From NCBI GenBank assembly GCA_006969745.1, contig CP030886.1, positions 2,391,234 to 2,455,233 on the forward strand: 64,000 bases of DNA. The letters run 5' to 3'. Source of the stretch: Cytophagaceae bacterium (lineage in GTDB: Bacteria > Bacteroidota > Bacteroidia > Cytophagales > Cyclobacteriaceae). The notes below the pieces were generated by a model. The model was not told the origin of the DNA. It saw only the letters and a list, made by a program, of their open reading frames with translations, and made no database searches. Shown here piece after piece: positions 18,027-27,238 of the stretch. Each line of letters opens with the position of its first letter. Positions within the stretch are counted from its first letter, which is position 1. The translations under genes and the position numbers were made by a program.

Positions 18027-20290
18027 TACATAAAGTCATCCTCATCAACAACATCATAATCAACAGTATCTGATGGATTGGAGTTCTCCTCATAAAGTTC
18101 ACAGTCAATAACAGTTCTCAATGGTTTGGTGGGTTTTTCAAAGTATCCTTTATCATACCCAAGTGTTTCGTCAGCGTAGACTTTTGTCATGTATTTTTCC
18201 CATATTGGCATTGCAGTACGGCCCCCTTGGCCCATTGCCCAATATCTAAACCGAATGCTTCTGTCATCTCCACCAACCCAAGCTCCGGACACCAAATCCT
18301 TTGTTACTCCTATAAACCATCCATCGGATGCATTCTGAGTTGTACCTGTTTTGGCTCCTAATTCATTATCCAGTTTCAATGAATAATCTAATGCTCTACC
18401 GGTACCAAGTTCCACTGTGCCTTTAAGCATGTGTAACATTAAGTATGCTGTTTCTTCATTAATTGCTTCTTGTTCATCCGGTACAAATTGCTGAATTACA
18501 TTTCCGTTTTTATCTTCTATCCTTGAGATGAAGAACGGTTTGATGAACGTTCCTTTGTTGACAAATGTGGAATAGGCTCCAATCATTTCATAAATAGAAA
18601 CATCACCACCAGCGCCCAGACAAAGGGATGGGACTGCTTCTAACCTACTTTCTATTCCAAGTCGTTTAGCGTAATCTACCACAGTAGATGGGCCAATGCG
18701 ATTCATCATGAATGCTGTTATGCTATTGACTGAGCGCGACATTGCTTCCCGAATGGTCATAACCTCTCCTGTAAATTTTCCATTGGAATTTTGAGGAACC
18801 CACGTGGGTGGGTCTTGACCGGGCAGGCTGAATGAAACCGGCGCATCTACTACTGGAAAACACGGGGAGTAACCATTATCTATTGCGGCGGTATAAACGA
18901 TAGGCTTGAATGTAGATCCTGGTTGCCGCTTACTCATCTTCACATGATCGAATTTGAAATATTTGTGATTGATTCCTCCTACCCAGGCTTTGATGTAACC
19001 TGTGCGAGGATCCATAGACATGAATCCTGCTTGCAAGAATCGCTTGTAGTAGTTGAGAGAGTCATAAGAGCTAAATGTTGTGTCTATTTCTCCTTCCCAA
19101 GAAAAAACAGTCATTTTTTTCTTTTTATTCAGGTAGTATTCAATAGAATCAGATTCTTCCCCAAACTGTGATCTCAGGCTTTTGTATGCCTGCGTTCTTT
19201 TCATCGCATCGTCCAAAAACTCCGGAATTTCATTGTTTTCATCATCAATCCATGGATTTTCACCAATCCAATGCTCGTTAAAGATTTGTTGAAGTGTGTC
19301 CATGCTTTCTGCAACAGCCTCTTCAGCATATTGCTGCATTCTGCTATCTATGGTTGTGTAGATTTTTAATCCATCGTCAAATAAGTCATATCCATTATCT
19401 CTTGCCCATCGCATAAGATAATTTTTTGCAACTGTTCTAAAGTATGTAGCCAAACCCTCATTCTGGTTTTCAACGCGATAATTAAGTTGAATAGAATCCC
19501 TGTTCAAGGTGTCATATTGGGTTCGATCTATCAGGCTGTATTTGTGAAGGTTCCACAGAACTTCGGTCCTTTTTCTATGCGCATTCTCCGGATTGAGTAC
19601 AGGGCTCCATCGTGTAGGAGCGTTGATTGCACCAACCAATACTGCTGATTCTGAATAATTGAGCTGAGAAGGTAGCTTGTTATAGAATGTTTTTGCAGCA
19701 ACTTTTATTCCGTATGAATTGCTTCCAAATTCTACGGTATTCAGATACATCGCAAGTATCTCTTCTTTAGTGTATGATTTCTCTAACTGAACTGCAATTA
19801 TCCATTCTTTTAGCTTGGTAATAATTTGTCCGACAGTTTTAAACTGATACAGTGATCCCTGCTCAGCACTATTTGTTTTAAATAGATTCTCTGCTAATTG
19901 CATTGTCAGTGTACTACCTCCTCCTTGGAATGAAAAAGTAAGTTTGCCAACGACCGCCCTTACGAGTCCTTTCAAATCAATACCTGAGTGATCTTTGAAT
20001 CTTACATCTTCTGTAACCAGTAGTGTGTTGACTAATTCCGGAGACAATTCTTCGTAAGTGACCGGGGTTCGATTTTTTCTAAAGTATTTGCCAAGTGAGA
20101 CACCATCTGCACTTATCAACTCTGAAGACAAGTCAGGGTCGGGTCTTTCTAATGCTTGCAAACTTGGCAGCCCACCAAACCATCCAAAAGCATCATTCTT
20201 GACCATTAAAAAGATGGTGGGAATACCAATTACTCCGAGAATGAATAGAATCCAGATTATTCTCAGTGTGTATTTAATTATTTTTTTCAT
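18026..20290 (-). CDS. Class A penicillin-binding protein 1A
   Basis: This bifunctional peptidoglycan synthase has a signal anchor at residues 7-30. The glycosyltransferase domain (GT51) shows EDVRFKDHSGID near 93 and GGSTLTMQLAENL near 122. The transpeptidase domain carries STFK near residue 457, SVN near 517 and KTGT near 648. All catalytic motifs are intact. The 754-residue length fits PBP1A of Bacteroidota. It overlaps the end of the upstream porW gene by 4 bases and uvrC by 1, so the three genes form a tight operon. Confidence 0.95.
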   Translation of the reverse strand: MKKIIKYTLRIIWILFILGVIGIPTIFLMVKNDAFGWFGGLPSLQALERPDPDLSSELISADGVSLGKYFRKNRTPVTYEELSPELVNTLLVTEDVRFKDHSGIDLKGLVRAVVGKLTFSFQGGGSTLTMQLAENLFKTNSAEQGSLYQFKTVGQIITKLKEWIIAVQLEKSYTKEEILAMYLNTVEFGSNSYGIKVAAKTFYNKLPSQLNYSESAVLVGAINAPTRWSPVLNPENAHRKRTEVLWNLHKYSLIDRTQYDTLNRDSIQLNYRVENQNEGLATYFRTVAKNYLMRWARDNGYDLFDDGLKIYTTIDSRMQQYAEEAVAESMDTLQQIFNEHWIGENPWIDDENNEIPEFLDDAMKRTQAYKSLRSQFGEESDSIEYYLNKKKKMTVFSWEGEIDTTFSSYDSLNYYKRFLQAGFMSMDPRTGYIKAWVGGINHKYFKFDHVKMSKRQPGSTFKPIVYTAAIDNGYSPCFPVVDAPVSFSLPGQDPPTWVPQNSNGKFTGEVMTIREAMSRSVNSITAFMMNRIGPSTVVDYAKRLGIESRLEAVPSLCLGAGGDVSIYEMIGAYSTFVNKGTFIKPFFISRIEDKNGNVIQQFVPDEQEAINEETAYLMLHMLKGTVELGTGRALDYSLKLDNELGAKTGTTQNASDGWFIGVTKDLVSGAWVGGDDRSIRFRYWAMGQGGRTAMPIWEKYMTKVYADETLGYDKGYFEKPTKPLRTVIDCELYEENSNPSDTVDYDVVDEDDFM

Positions 20291-22857
20291 TGATAATGCT
20301 TTGCGAAAAATGTCAGATATGCAGAGACATCTTTTGTTCGATATAGTATATCAAAGTTATCTTCTGTGATGACAAAAACATCGAATTTCATTCCTTTAAA
20401 TGTACTTTTTAAGTCTAACTCTTCTTCAAGAGAATTCTGGAAATTGGTTGCGGTCCCTTTACCTGGGAATACATTCACCAAAAGCATAGATTTATCATCA
20501 CTTAGAATGAGATTTCCGGTTTTAAGATTATTTAGATTTTTGCTTTTCAAGTAATCGTCAACCAGAGGGGCAAGTTGGGATGGCATCTCAGAATTAATGT
20601 CATAAACAATAATGAAGAGATGTTTTTGAGTGAAATCTTCAATGAACCTGGCTTTAGCGCTGTTGTATCTTTTCTGCTGAAAATCTTCTGAAGCTTTTAA
20701 AAGTGATTGTGCATAACTGACTAATTCGCTCTCCGGATAATTTTTAATAAACTCACCGAGTACAAATTGATACTTGTGGTCTTCTTCTGTTTGACCAACA
20801 CAGAGTGCACTCAACAATGCAATATTGTCACTGAATTCATTTTCCGGATGTTGAATCAATGCACTATCTGCAGAGTGGAGAACTTCTTGGTATGATCCTG
20901 ATTTATATCTCCCGTAAAGTTTTTTGTATAGCTTTTTTAGCTGTTCGCTTATAGCAAAACTCTCTTCTCTATAGTTTGGATTGTCCACCAGCTTCGCATA
21001 AATGGTTTCAGGGTATTTGTCCTTAAGTAATTGACCTTTTGATACCGATTTTTGGGGATTAAGTACTTTGTACAAAAGAAAAAGTTGATAAAGCACTTCT
21101 GCTTCGTATTCGGTCTCAGGAAATCTGGTGAGTAATGTTTCAAAGGATTCAGCAGCGTTGGCATCTTCTTGTAATCGTAAACTGTAGATGTTGCCAAGGT
21201 TGTACAACGCGACTTCTATTTCGTCAAGTAGAAATTTCTGTTGATCGGCAGTACGGGGTATTTCTGCCATCATCTTTCTGGCTTCTTCACTGGCTGGTTC
21301 CTCTACTTTTTCCTCCCCACTTGATTCTGAAATTTCAGAGGCGATATTTATTTCTTCCTCCTGTTGATTAACAGCAGCTTTGTTTTTGCGTCTCCAGTTG
21401 TCTTCAAGTGCACGATCCCCCCATTTTTTCAAGAAGTCATTTCTTCCTCTACTTAAGGCATTCGAGTTGTCAAAATACCAGACTGAGCCGACGGAAGCTG
21501 TTGTGATTAGGTTGTCACCGGAACTTTGAGTGATACTTCTGGCTCGATTGATTGCCGCCTGTTTTTCTTTTTTCTTGCGCTCTTTTTCAATTTTGCGCTC
21601 TTTTTCGATTTTGGCTGTAAACATTGCAAGCACTGAATCTTCAGGCAATGAGGCGAGATGTAATAGACTATCATTTTTTTGAATCACCACAACGTTCTTA
21701 ACAAAATCAACTAAAATCTCTTGCCTCTCTTTAATGACCTCAAAGTTCTCCTCATCTTGAGGCATAGTATTTACCGTGCTATCATAATAGCTCTTTGCCA
21801 ATACGTAGTTCCGTAAAGTATCGTAATAGATCTCTCCAAGACTTAAGTATGAATATGCTTTTTGTCTATTGTTATTTTGGCTGGCGCGAATTGAGAGTTT
21901 ATAGTTTTGTATTGCATCCTCTACGTTACCATTTTTCAGCTCAAATCCTGCAAGCTCATAATAGATCTTATCTTGATATTCTTTGTTTTTAGGATCTCGT
22001 AAAAGGTTTTTGAAATACTTCTGAATTTTCTTCAAGTCACTGTCATCGGCTAACTCTGTGACCCTTGCCATGTATAGCTTTGAATAAAACTCTAACTCGT
22101 AATTCGGATGATTTTTGAGTACGTTTTTGTAATACCTGAATGCTTCACTTTCAAATCCTAATTCTTGGTAAATCTGACCAATTATGAAATTAATACGCGC
22201 CTTGTCCCCAGTATTCAAAAGCTCCTCTGCTTTAACCAAATTTCCAACCATCTTACTTTGGTCGCCTTTTCTTTGATACAGGTAAGCGGCGTTTAGATGT
22301 AAACGTCGCTGATTTTCCTTGCTCAGTTCTTCTTTAGCTAAATAATCTGTTACTGCAACAGCATTTTTATATTCGTCAAATTCTGTGAAACTTCTAATGA
22401 GCTCTGTTAGTGCATAATGTCTTGCATTATCGTCCTCACTGTGTGTATTCACATATTTGAATGTTTCGATAGCATCCGGAAATTCGGATGCGTAATGTCT
22501 GGCTTTGCCAACCAATATGTAGCTATCATCCTCCCATTTGCTATTTGGATGTCTTTGAATTGCAATTGAGGCTTTTTGAATACAGTCCTCTATTTGCGTT
22601 TTGAGAGAGGCCGAAGTGGTCGTATCGAATTGGGCATAAATCGGTAGTACTTTATTGTAGTTCCATTGTTGACCTTCAAAAACTATTTTCTCAATCTCAT
22701 TCATCCGCTCATTTGCTATGAAATATGCATTATAATGAGCAGTTAAATCATGAAATGAATTACTAAGGGGATTGTTCTTGTAAGGCGAACAGCCCGCTAA
22801 AATCATAATTACGATTATGGAAAAATATTTCTTCAAAATTGGTTTAGCCTGATTCAA
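20287..22857 (-). CDS. porW: T9SS TPR lipoprotein PorW/SprE
   Basis: PorW (SprE in Flavobacterium) is an envelope lipoprotein required for type IX secretion and gliding. The 856-residue protein has a lipobox LAGC at residues 20-23. Many TPR-like helical pairs follow (for example WEDDSYILVGKARHYASEF and ALTELIRSFTEFDEYKNAV), with a charged KERKKKEK linker near residues 415-430. The C-terminal region (LLVNVFPGKGTATNF, DVFVITEDNFDILYRTKD) is also of the SprE type. Recognition rests on overall architecture, lipobox and N-terminal pattern rather than a catalytic motif. It heads the porW-PBP1A-uvrC unit and diverges from the M23 peptidase. Confidence 0.85.
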   Translation of the reverse strand: MNQAKPILKKYFSIIVIMILAGCSPYKNNPLSNSFHDLTAHYNAYFIANERMNEIEKIVFEGQQWNYNKVLPIYAQFDTTTSASLKTQIEDCIQKASIAIQRHPNSKWEDDSYILVGKARHYASEFPDAIETFKYVNTHSEDDNARHYALTELIRSFTEFDEYKNAVAVTDYLAKEELSKENQRRLHLNAAYLYQRKGDQSKMVGNLVKAEELLNTGDKARINFIIGQIYQELGFESEAFRYYKNVLKNHPNYELEFYSKLYMARVTELADDSDLKKIQKYFKNLLRDPKNKEYQDKIYYELAGFELKNGNVEDAIQNYKLSIRASQNNNRQKAYSYLSLGEIYYDTLRNYVLAKSYYDSTVNTMPQDEENFEVIKERQEILVDFVKNVVVIQKNDSLLHLASLPEDSVLAMFTAKIEKERKIEKERKKKEKQAAINRARSITQSSGDNLITTASVGSVWYFDNSNALSRGRNDFLKKWGDRALEDNWRRKNKAAVNQQEEEINIASEISESSGEEKVEEPASEEARKMMAEIPRTADQQKFLLDEIEVALYNLGNIYSLRLQEDANAAESFETLLTRFPETEYEAEVLYQLFLLYKVLNPQKSVSKGQLLKDKYPETIYAKLVDNPNYREESFAISEQLKKLYKKLYGRYKSGSYQEVLHSADSALIQHPENEFSDNIALLSALCVGQTEEDHKYQFVLGEFIKNYPESELVSYAQSLLKASEDFQQKRYNSAKARFIEDFTQKHLFIIVYDINSEMPSQLAPLVDDYLKSKNLNNLKTGNLILSDDKSMLLVNVFPGKGTATNFQNSLEEELDLKSTFKGMKFDVFVITEDNFDILYRTKDVSAYLTFFAKHYQ

Positions 22858-22911
22858 TTAATAACGTGCTTAATTTGAATTTGGTGTAAAGATAAACAAG
22901 GGTTGATTGCA

Positions 22912-22919
22912 TACCTTTG
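22912..22919 (+). promoter_or_regulatory. -7 promoter box for the M23-bactofilin-atp run
   Basis: TACCTTTG matches TAnnTTTG exactly, 19 bases before ATG 22939. A TTTG at 22880-22883 is further upstream than the usual -33 spacing. This box would drive the M23 peptidase and possibly the bactofilin and ATP synthase genes behind it. Confidence 0.5.
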
Positions 22920-22938
22920 TGCGCTTAATTTGCAAGTT

Positions 22939-23805
22939 ATGGCTGCAAGAAAAACATTTAGCAACTGGCTAACTAATAAATATTTACTCATTATCCGTAA
23001 TGAGGAAAATTTTGCTGAGAAGACGACCTTTAGCTTCAATTATGCAAGACTTTTTCTTATTCTGGCGGCTATTGGATTACTGCTTCTTTCATTGGCCGTA
23101 TACCTGGTGACTGTTGCTTTAGAGCAGTGGCTTGACCCACGACACGCCCAGATGGAGGCCAATCGTCAGGTTTTAGAGCTATCGATGACTATTGACTCAC
23201 TTGAGCATGAAGTCAGTAATAAGAATATTTATATTGAAAATGTTAGGAGAATTATTGCTGGGGAAGAAATCGATCAGAGTGTGGAGATTAGTTTGGAGTC
23301 CAACCTTCAGCCCGCCGAACTAAGCGAATCAATACAGCCATTAGATTCACAATTCAGAGCAGAGTTTGAAGATTCGGAGTTTGGAGATATTACAGCACTT
23401 CCTATCGCAGTTTCATCCAATATTTATGAATTAAGAGATATTTACCTAATAAGCCCACTTGATGGAATCATCACCGATGGATTCAATCCGAAAAGCGATC
23501 ATTATGGTGTAGACATGGTCGCTCAGGAAAACGAACCGGTTAGATCCGTGGCTGATGGAGTGGTGATTATGTCCTCTTGGACGCTCGATGGAGGCTATAT
23601 ATTAGCTATTCAACATCCGGGCAATTTAATTTCTGTATACAAACACAATTCGGAATTATTTAAAAACGTTGGTAATTTTGTGGCTGCTGGGGAAGTAGTA
23701 GCTACTATCGGGAATACAGGCGAACTCACTTCAGGGCCGCATTTGCACTTAGAATTATGGCATAATGGTAACCCTGTAAACCCACAAGAGTATATTGCAC
23801 TATAA
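22939..23805 (+). CDS. M23 family peptidoglycan endopeptidase
   Basis: This membrane-anchored LytM-type metallopeptidase cuts peptidoglycan cross-links. From ATG 22939 the product has 288 residues. A basic cytoplasmic N terminus is followed by one membrane helix (about 38-60), a coiled-coil stretch and a C-terminal M23 domain. Zinc ligands are intact: HYGVD (HxxxD) and HLHLE (HxH). It is therefore probably catalytic rather than an activator. An earlier in-frame start at 22903 lies before the promoter box and is not used. The bactofilin begins 9 bases later, a pairing known from cell-shape loci. Confidence 0.92.
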   Translation: MAARKTFSNWLTNKYLLIIRNEENFAEKTTFSFNYARLFLILAAIGLLLLSLAVYLVTVALEQWLDPRHAQMEANRQVLELSMTIDSLEHEVSNKNIYIENVRRIIAGEEIDQSVEISLESNLQPAELSESIQPLDSQFRAEFEDSEFGDITALPIAVSSNIYELRDIYLISPLDGIITDGFNPKSDHYGVDMVAQENEPVRSVADGVVIMSSWTLDGGYILAIQHPGNLISVYKHNSELFKNVGNFVAAGEVVATIGNTGELTSGPHLHLELWHNGNPVNPQEYIAL

Positions 23806-23814
23806 AATCACGCT

Positions 23815-24231
23815 ATGTTGAATAAGAATCAAAAAGAAGTAGAAGAGTTAAGTAACTCGAGTAACATCATTGGGAAAGGCACGATTGTAAATGGAAGTAT
23901 TGAAACTTTTGGCAACATCCGTGTAGAAGGAAAAGTAGTAGGAGATATCAAAACAAAGTCTAAAGCAGCCTTTGGTCATTCATCTCAGGTGGATGGAAGT
24001 GTATTGGCTCAAAATGCTGAAGTAGCTGGTCATATCACGGGTACAATTGAGGTTACAGAGCAATTGGTATTGAAAGCAACCGCCACAATAGATGGCGATA
24101 TCATTACTAATAAATTGTTAGTTGAATCTGGTGCTACTTTCAACGGAAAATGTAAAATGGGCGTAAAAAGCAAGGAGATTAAAATTGGAAAGCCCGAAGA
24201 AGCAGAACAGCCTCAAGCCCTCAAAGCCTGA
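23815..24231 (+). CDS. Bactofilin (polymer-forming cytoskeletal protein)
   Basis: Bactofilins self-assemble into filaments through a right-handed beta-helix and position cell-wall enzymes. The 138-residue protein has a short N-terminal tail, then repeating beta-helix turns: IIGKGTIVNGSIETFGNIRV, EGKVVGDIKT, VDGSVLAQNAEVAGHITGTI and TATIDGDIITNKLLVESGATF. The C-terminal tail is charged. It directly follows the M23 peptidase, and its 3' end overlaps the atpZ-like gene by 47 bases if the latter uses the TTG start. A role in placing the peptidase is inferred from similar pairs elsewhere. Confidence 0.95.
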   Translation: MLNKNQKEVEELSNSSNIIGKGTIVNGSIETFGNIRVEGKVVGDIKTKSKAAFGHSSQVDGSVLAQNAEVAGHITGTIEVTEQLVLKATATIDGDIITNKLLVESGATFNGKCKMGVKSKEIKIGKPEEAEQPQALKA

Positions 24232-24427
24232 AAAAGTAAATAAAGGCGATAAGTCTTTTATGCGGTACTATGCCTTGGTTTTAGAACTTATTGGCTTAAA
24301 CCTCGCATTAATTTTAGGTGGTTATTATTTAGATGACTATCTATCCTCTAGCCCAATTATTATCCTAATTGGCACATTCCTGGCAATGGCAGGCACCATC
24401 TGGCTGCTGTTAAAATCTTTAAAATGA
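24185..24427 (+). CDS. AtpZ/AtpI-like ATP synthase accessory protein
   Basis: This is an 80-residue protein with a Lys/Pro-rich N-terminal tail and two membrane helices (about residues 28-48 and 55-76), in the order expected for AtpZ. AtpZ/AtpI proteins help with c-ring assembly or ion supply. The pattern YYALVLELIGLNLALILGGYYLDD matches the first helix of AtpZ proteins. The start is uncertain. TTG 24185 keeps the basic tail but overlaps the bactofilin by 47 bases. ATG 24260 would remove the overlap and most of the tail. It overlaps the next gene by 4 bases. Confidence 0.8.
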   Translation: MESPKKQNSLKPSKPEKVNKGDKSFMRYYALVLELIGLNLALILGGYYLDDYLSSSPIIILIGTFLAMAGTIWLLLKSLK

Positions 24428-24774
24428 GAAAAAGGTGGCTTACGCTTTTTGCTATTACTGGCATCTTATTATTTGCCGAATACATATTGGCTAATAATAT
24501 CCAGTTTCATCCATCATATCGTACGATGGTTATCTTTTTTGCAATACAAGCCTTTGTACTCTTCAGAATAGATCGTTTGGTACCAGAGCAGTGGAAAGTT
24601 CAGGCATCCTTAGTTAAAATCGTTATTCGCCTGCTATCATCAATGATCTTCATTCTTGTGCTAATTTATTCACAGCCGGATAAGTTCAATTTGGTGGTTC
24701 AATTTATTATCCTCTATTTGATATACATGATCTTTGAAATAGTTGAGGCATTGACTAACTTGCGCCGAAATTGA
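24424..24774 (+). CDS. Four-helix membrane protein in AtpI position
   Basis: The 116-residue protein consists almost entirely of four hydrophobic helices (about 7-24, 32-50, 66-82 and 86-108) separated by short basic loops. It lies between atpZ and atpB, where many F-type operons encode AtpI, and has the right size and topology. Sequence similarity to AtpI is not obvious by eye, so function is assigned by context only. It overlaps atpZ by 4 bases and precedes atpB by 18, supporting co-transcription. Confidence 0.78.
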   Translation: MRKRWLTLFAITGILLFAEYILANNIQFHPSYRTMVIFFAIQAFVLFRIDRLVPEQWKVQASLVKIVIRLLSSMIFILVLIYSQPDKFNLVVQFIILYLIYMIFEIVEALTNLRRN

Positions 24775-24792
24775 GGAACGAACGAATATCCG

Positions 24793-25839
24793 ATGAAAAA
24801 AGGCTCTATTTTGAACCAATCTAACTTTCTGATAATCAACAGGTTTTTAGCATTATTGCTACTTATTATGCCAAGCCTGGTTTGGGCAGATGGTGGGTCT
24901 AAAAAAGATGGTGAAGATGAGAAATTCAATCCAAGTGAGTTGATCAATCACCACATCGCAGATTCTCATGTTTGGGAAATATATCACGGGTTGACTGTTC
25001 ACCTTCCTGTTATCGTTTATTCAGAAGAAAAAGGATTTGATGTTTTCTCATCAGCCAATTTTTATGATCATGAAGAAGTAGTGCCCTACAATGGCTACAT
25101 CATGGATCATGATCACATTTCTTTAGAAAGTGGCGGTCACGTTTTTGATATTTCAATTACTAAAAATGTTCTGTTTCTCTTTATTGATGCAGCACTTCTA
25201 ATCTTGGTATTTACTGCTGTTGCTAGAGGTTATAAGAAAAATGCAGGACGTGCACCGCGAGGCATTCAGTCATTTTTCGAACCTATCATCATGTTTATAA
25301 GAGATGACATAGCCAAAGAAAATATTGGACCGAAGTATGGTAAGTTCATGCCATTCTTACTTACAGTATTCTTCTTTATCTGGTTTGGAAACTTATTAGG
25401 CCTTTTGCCAGGCGCAGCAAACCTTACAGGAAATATATCAGTGACGCTTACGCTCGCTGTAATCACTCTTCTAATAACGACATTTTCAGGAAGAAAAACT
25501 TACTGGCTACATATTGTAGATCCGCTAGGCAAATCCATGCCTTGGCTTGGTAAGATTTTCATGTATTTGATTTTGTGGCCAGTTGAGATCATCGGAATTT
25601 TCACTAAACCATTTTCATTGATGATTCGACTTTTTGCGAACATCACAGCAGGTCACATTTTGATTTTAAGTATTATAAGTCTTGCATTTGTGTTTCAGAG
25701 CTTAGCAGTAGGTGTTGTAGGTGCGATTTTCGCAACAGTGATGAATATGCTGGAGCTTTTTGTGGCAGTATTGCAAGCATATGTGTTTACGCTTCTTTCG
25801 GCATTGTACTTCGGACAGGCAGTTGAAGAGCATCATTAA
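24793..25839 (+). CDS. atpB: ATP synthase F0 subunit a
   Basis: Subunit a forms the proton half-channels against the c-ring. At 348 residues it is much longer than the E. coli protein because it has a cleavable-looking N-terminal signal region followed by a periplasmic, His- and Asp-rich segment of about 100 residues. Such an extension is common in Bacteroidota. The conserved helix with the essential arginine is present (SLMIRLFANITAGHI), as is the last helix (LQAYVFTLLSALYFGQA). It sits in the order atpB-E-F-H-A-G. Confidence 0.97.
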   Translation: MKKGSILNQSNFLIINRFLALLLLIMPSLVWADGGSKKDGEDEKFNPSELINHHIADSHVWEIYHGLTVHLPVIVYSEEKGFDVFSSANFYDHEEVVPYNGYIMDHDHISLESGGHVFDISITKNVLFLFIDAALLILVFTAVARGYKKNAGRAPRGIQSFFEPIIMFIRDDIAKENIGPKYGKFMPFLLTVFFFIWFGNLLGLLPGAANLTGNISVTLTLAVITLLITTFSGRKTYWLHIVDPLGKSMPWLGKIFMYLILWPVEIIGIFTKPFSLMIRLFANITAGHILILSIISLAFVFQSLAVGVVGAIFATVMNMLELFVAVLQAYVFTLLSALYFGQAVEEHH

Positions 25840-25869
25840 TTAAACCAATTTTTAAACTATAAATAATAA

Positions 25870-26079
<210 letters not shown>

Positions 26080-26091
26080 AAATTCCCAAAC

Positions 26092-26130
26092 GACTTGGCT
26101 ATGATCCACATTAGGTGGCATGGCCAAGTC
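26092..26130 (+). promoter_or_regulatory. Stem-loop between atpE and atpF
   Basis: GACTTGGC (26092-26099) pairs with GCCAAGTC (26123-26130). Inside it, ATG...CAT and CCAC...GTGG can pair around a small loop, giving a long near-continuous hairpin. No T tract follows, so it is not a classical terminator. It may stabilise atpE mRNA or mark a processing site. Confidence 0.6.
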
Positions 26131-26167
26131 ATTTAAAAAAGACATTTACATTTAAAAATTATATAAC

Positions 26168-26662
26168 GTGGCACTAGTTACCCCGGACATTGGATTGATC
26201 ATATGGCAGTTGATCGTATTCCTAATAGTACTATTCATCCTGCGAGCATTCGTATGGAGGCCAATTTTAAGTGCACTTAAAGCACGAGAACATCAGATCG
26301 AGGATTCTCTTAGAGCGGCAGATAATGCAAAAGAAGAGATGGAGCAAATCAAAGCTGACAATGAATACCTTCTTCAGGAGGCACGCATTGAGCGAGATGC
26401 TATACTAAAGGAGGCCAAGGAAGAATCGGTACATATTATTGAACATGCCAAAGCTGAGACATCCGATATCACCTCGAAGATGATTCAAGATGCTAGAGAC
26501 GCTATAGAAGTAGAGAAAAAGGCTGCTTTGACTGAAGTTAAAGATTTAGTAGCTGCTTTATCGCTTGAAATAGCAGAAAAAGTGCTTCGTGAGAATCTAT
26601 CAGATGACAAGTCTCAAAAAGCATTGGTAAGCAAGTTTATCAAAGACGTAAAGGTTAATTAA
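26168..26662 (+). CDS. atpF: ATP synthase F0 subunit b
   Basis: Subunit b is the peripheral stalk. The 164-residue protein has one N-terminal membrane helix (LIIWQLIVFLIVLFILRAFV, about 8-28) followed by the PILSALKAREHQIEDSL segment typical of b subunits and a long charged helix rich in Ala, Glu and Lys. Translation starts at GTG 26168. It ends 2 bases before atpH. Length and topology are normal. Confidence 0.95.
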   Translation: MALVTPDIGLIIWQLIVFLIVLFILRAFVWRPILSALKAREHQIEDSLRAADNAKEEMEQIKADNEYLLQEARIERDAILKEAKEESVHIIEHAKAETSDITSKMIQDARDAIEVEKKAALTEVKDLVAALSLEIAEKVLRENLSDDKSQKALVSKFIKDVKVN

Positions 26663-26664
26663 GA

Positions 26665-27207
26665 ATGTCTGTAGGCAGAATAGCAGTTCGATATGCAACA
26701 CCAATCATAGAATTGGCAGAAGAAAAGAAAATTCTTGACGCTGTAAAAGCTGATATGGAATCTTTTAAAGCTGTATGCGAAGAGAACAGAGATTTTTCGC
26801 TTATGCTAAAAAGCCCGATTATCTCACACTTGAAAAAAGCAGATATACTTAGAAAGGTTTTTTCTGGGAAGGTGAATGAGTTAACACTTCAGGCATTTGA
26901 AATTATCGCAAAGAAAAGCCGCGAGAGTATGCTCGAGGATATTGCTGCAGAATTTTTGCATCTGTACAATATCAAAAAAGGTTTAGCTGAGGTTTCTGTA
27001 ACCACAAGTATTGAACTGGATGCTGATATGAAAAAAGCATTCGAAAAGTTAGCTAAAGAAATTACAGGAAAAGATCCGGTTCTTACGGGCAAAGTGGATC
27101 CGGATATTGTAGGAGGATACATACTAAAAGTTGGCGATCGTCAGATTGATGATAGCGTTAGCGGACAGCTAAAAGAACTTAAACTGAAGTTTTCGAAAAA
27201 TAAATAA
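26665..27207 (+). CDS. atpH: ATP synthase F1 subunit delta
   Basis: Subunit delta joins the peripheral stalk to the catalytic head. The 180-residue protein shows the OSCP/delta pattern: an N-terminal helical domain starting VGRIAVRYATPIIELAEEK and a C-terminal part with VDPDIVGGYILKVGDRQIDDSV near residue 145. It lies between atpF and atpA with gaps of 2 and 31 bases. Confidence 0.95.
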   Translation: MSVGRIAVRYATPIIELAEEKKILDAVKADMESFKAVCEENRDFSLMLKSPIISHLKKADILRKVFSGKVNELTLQAFEIIAKKSRESMLEDIAAEFLHLYNIKKGLAEVSVTTSIELDADMKKAFEKLAKEITGKDPVLTGKVDPDIVGGYILKVGDRQIDDSVSGQLKELKLKFSKNK

Positions 27208-27238
27208 CACTAAGCCGACAGGCTAAACAAATAAAATT

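Noticed and set aside
26092..26130. Rho-independent terminator ending the atp operon after atpE
   Set aside because: The stem is strong, but A-rich sequence rather than a T tract follows, and atpF-H-A-G continue directly.
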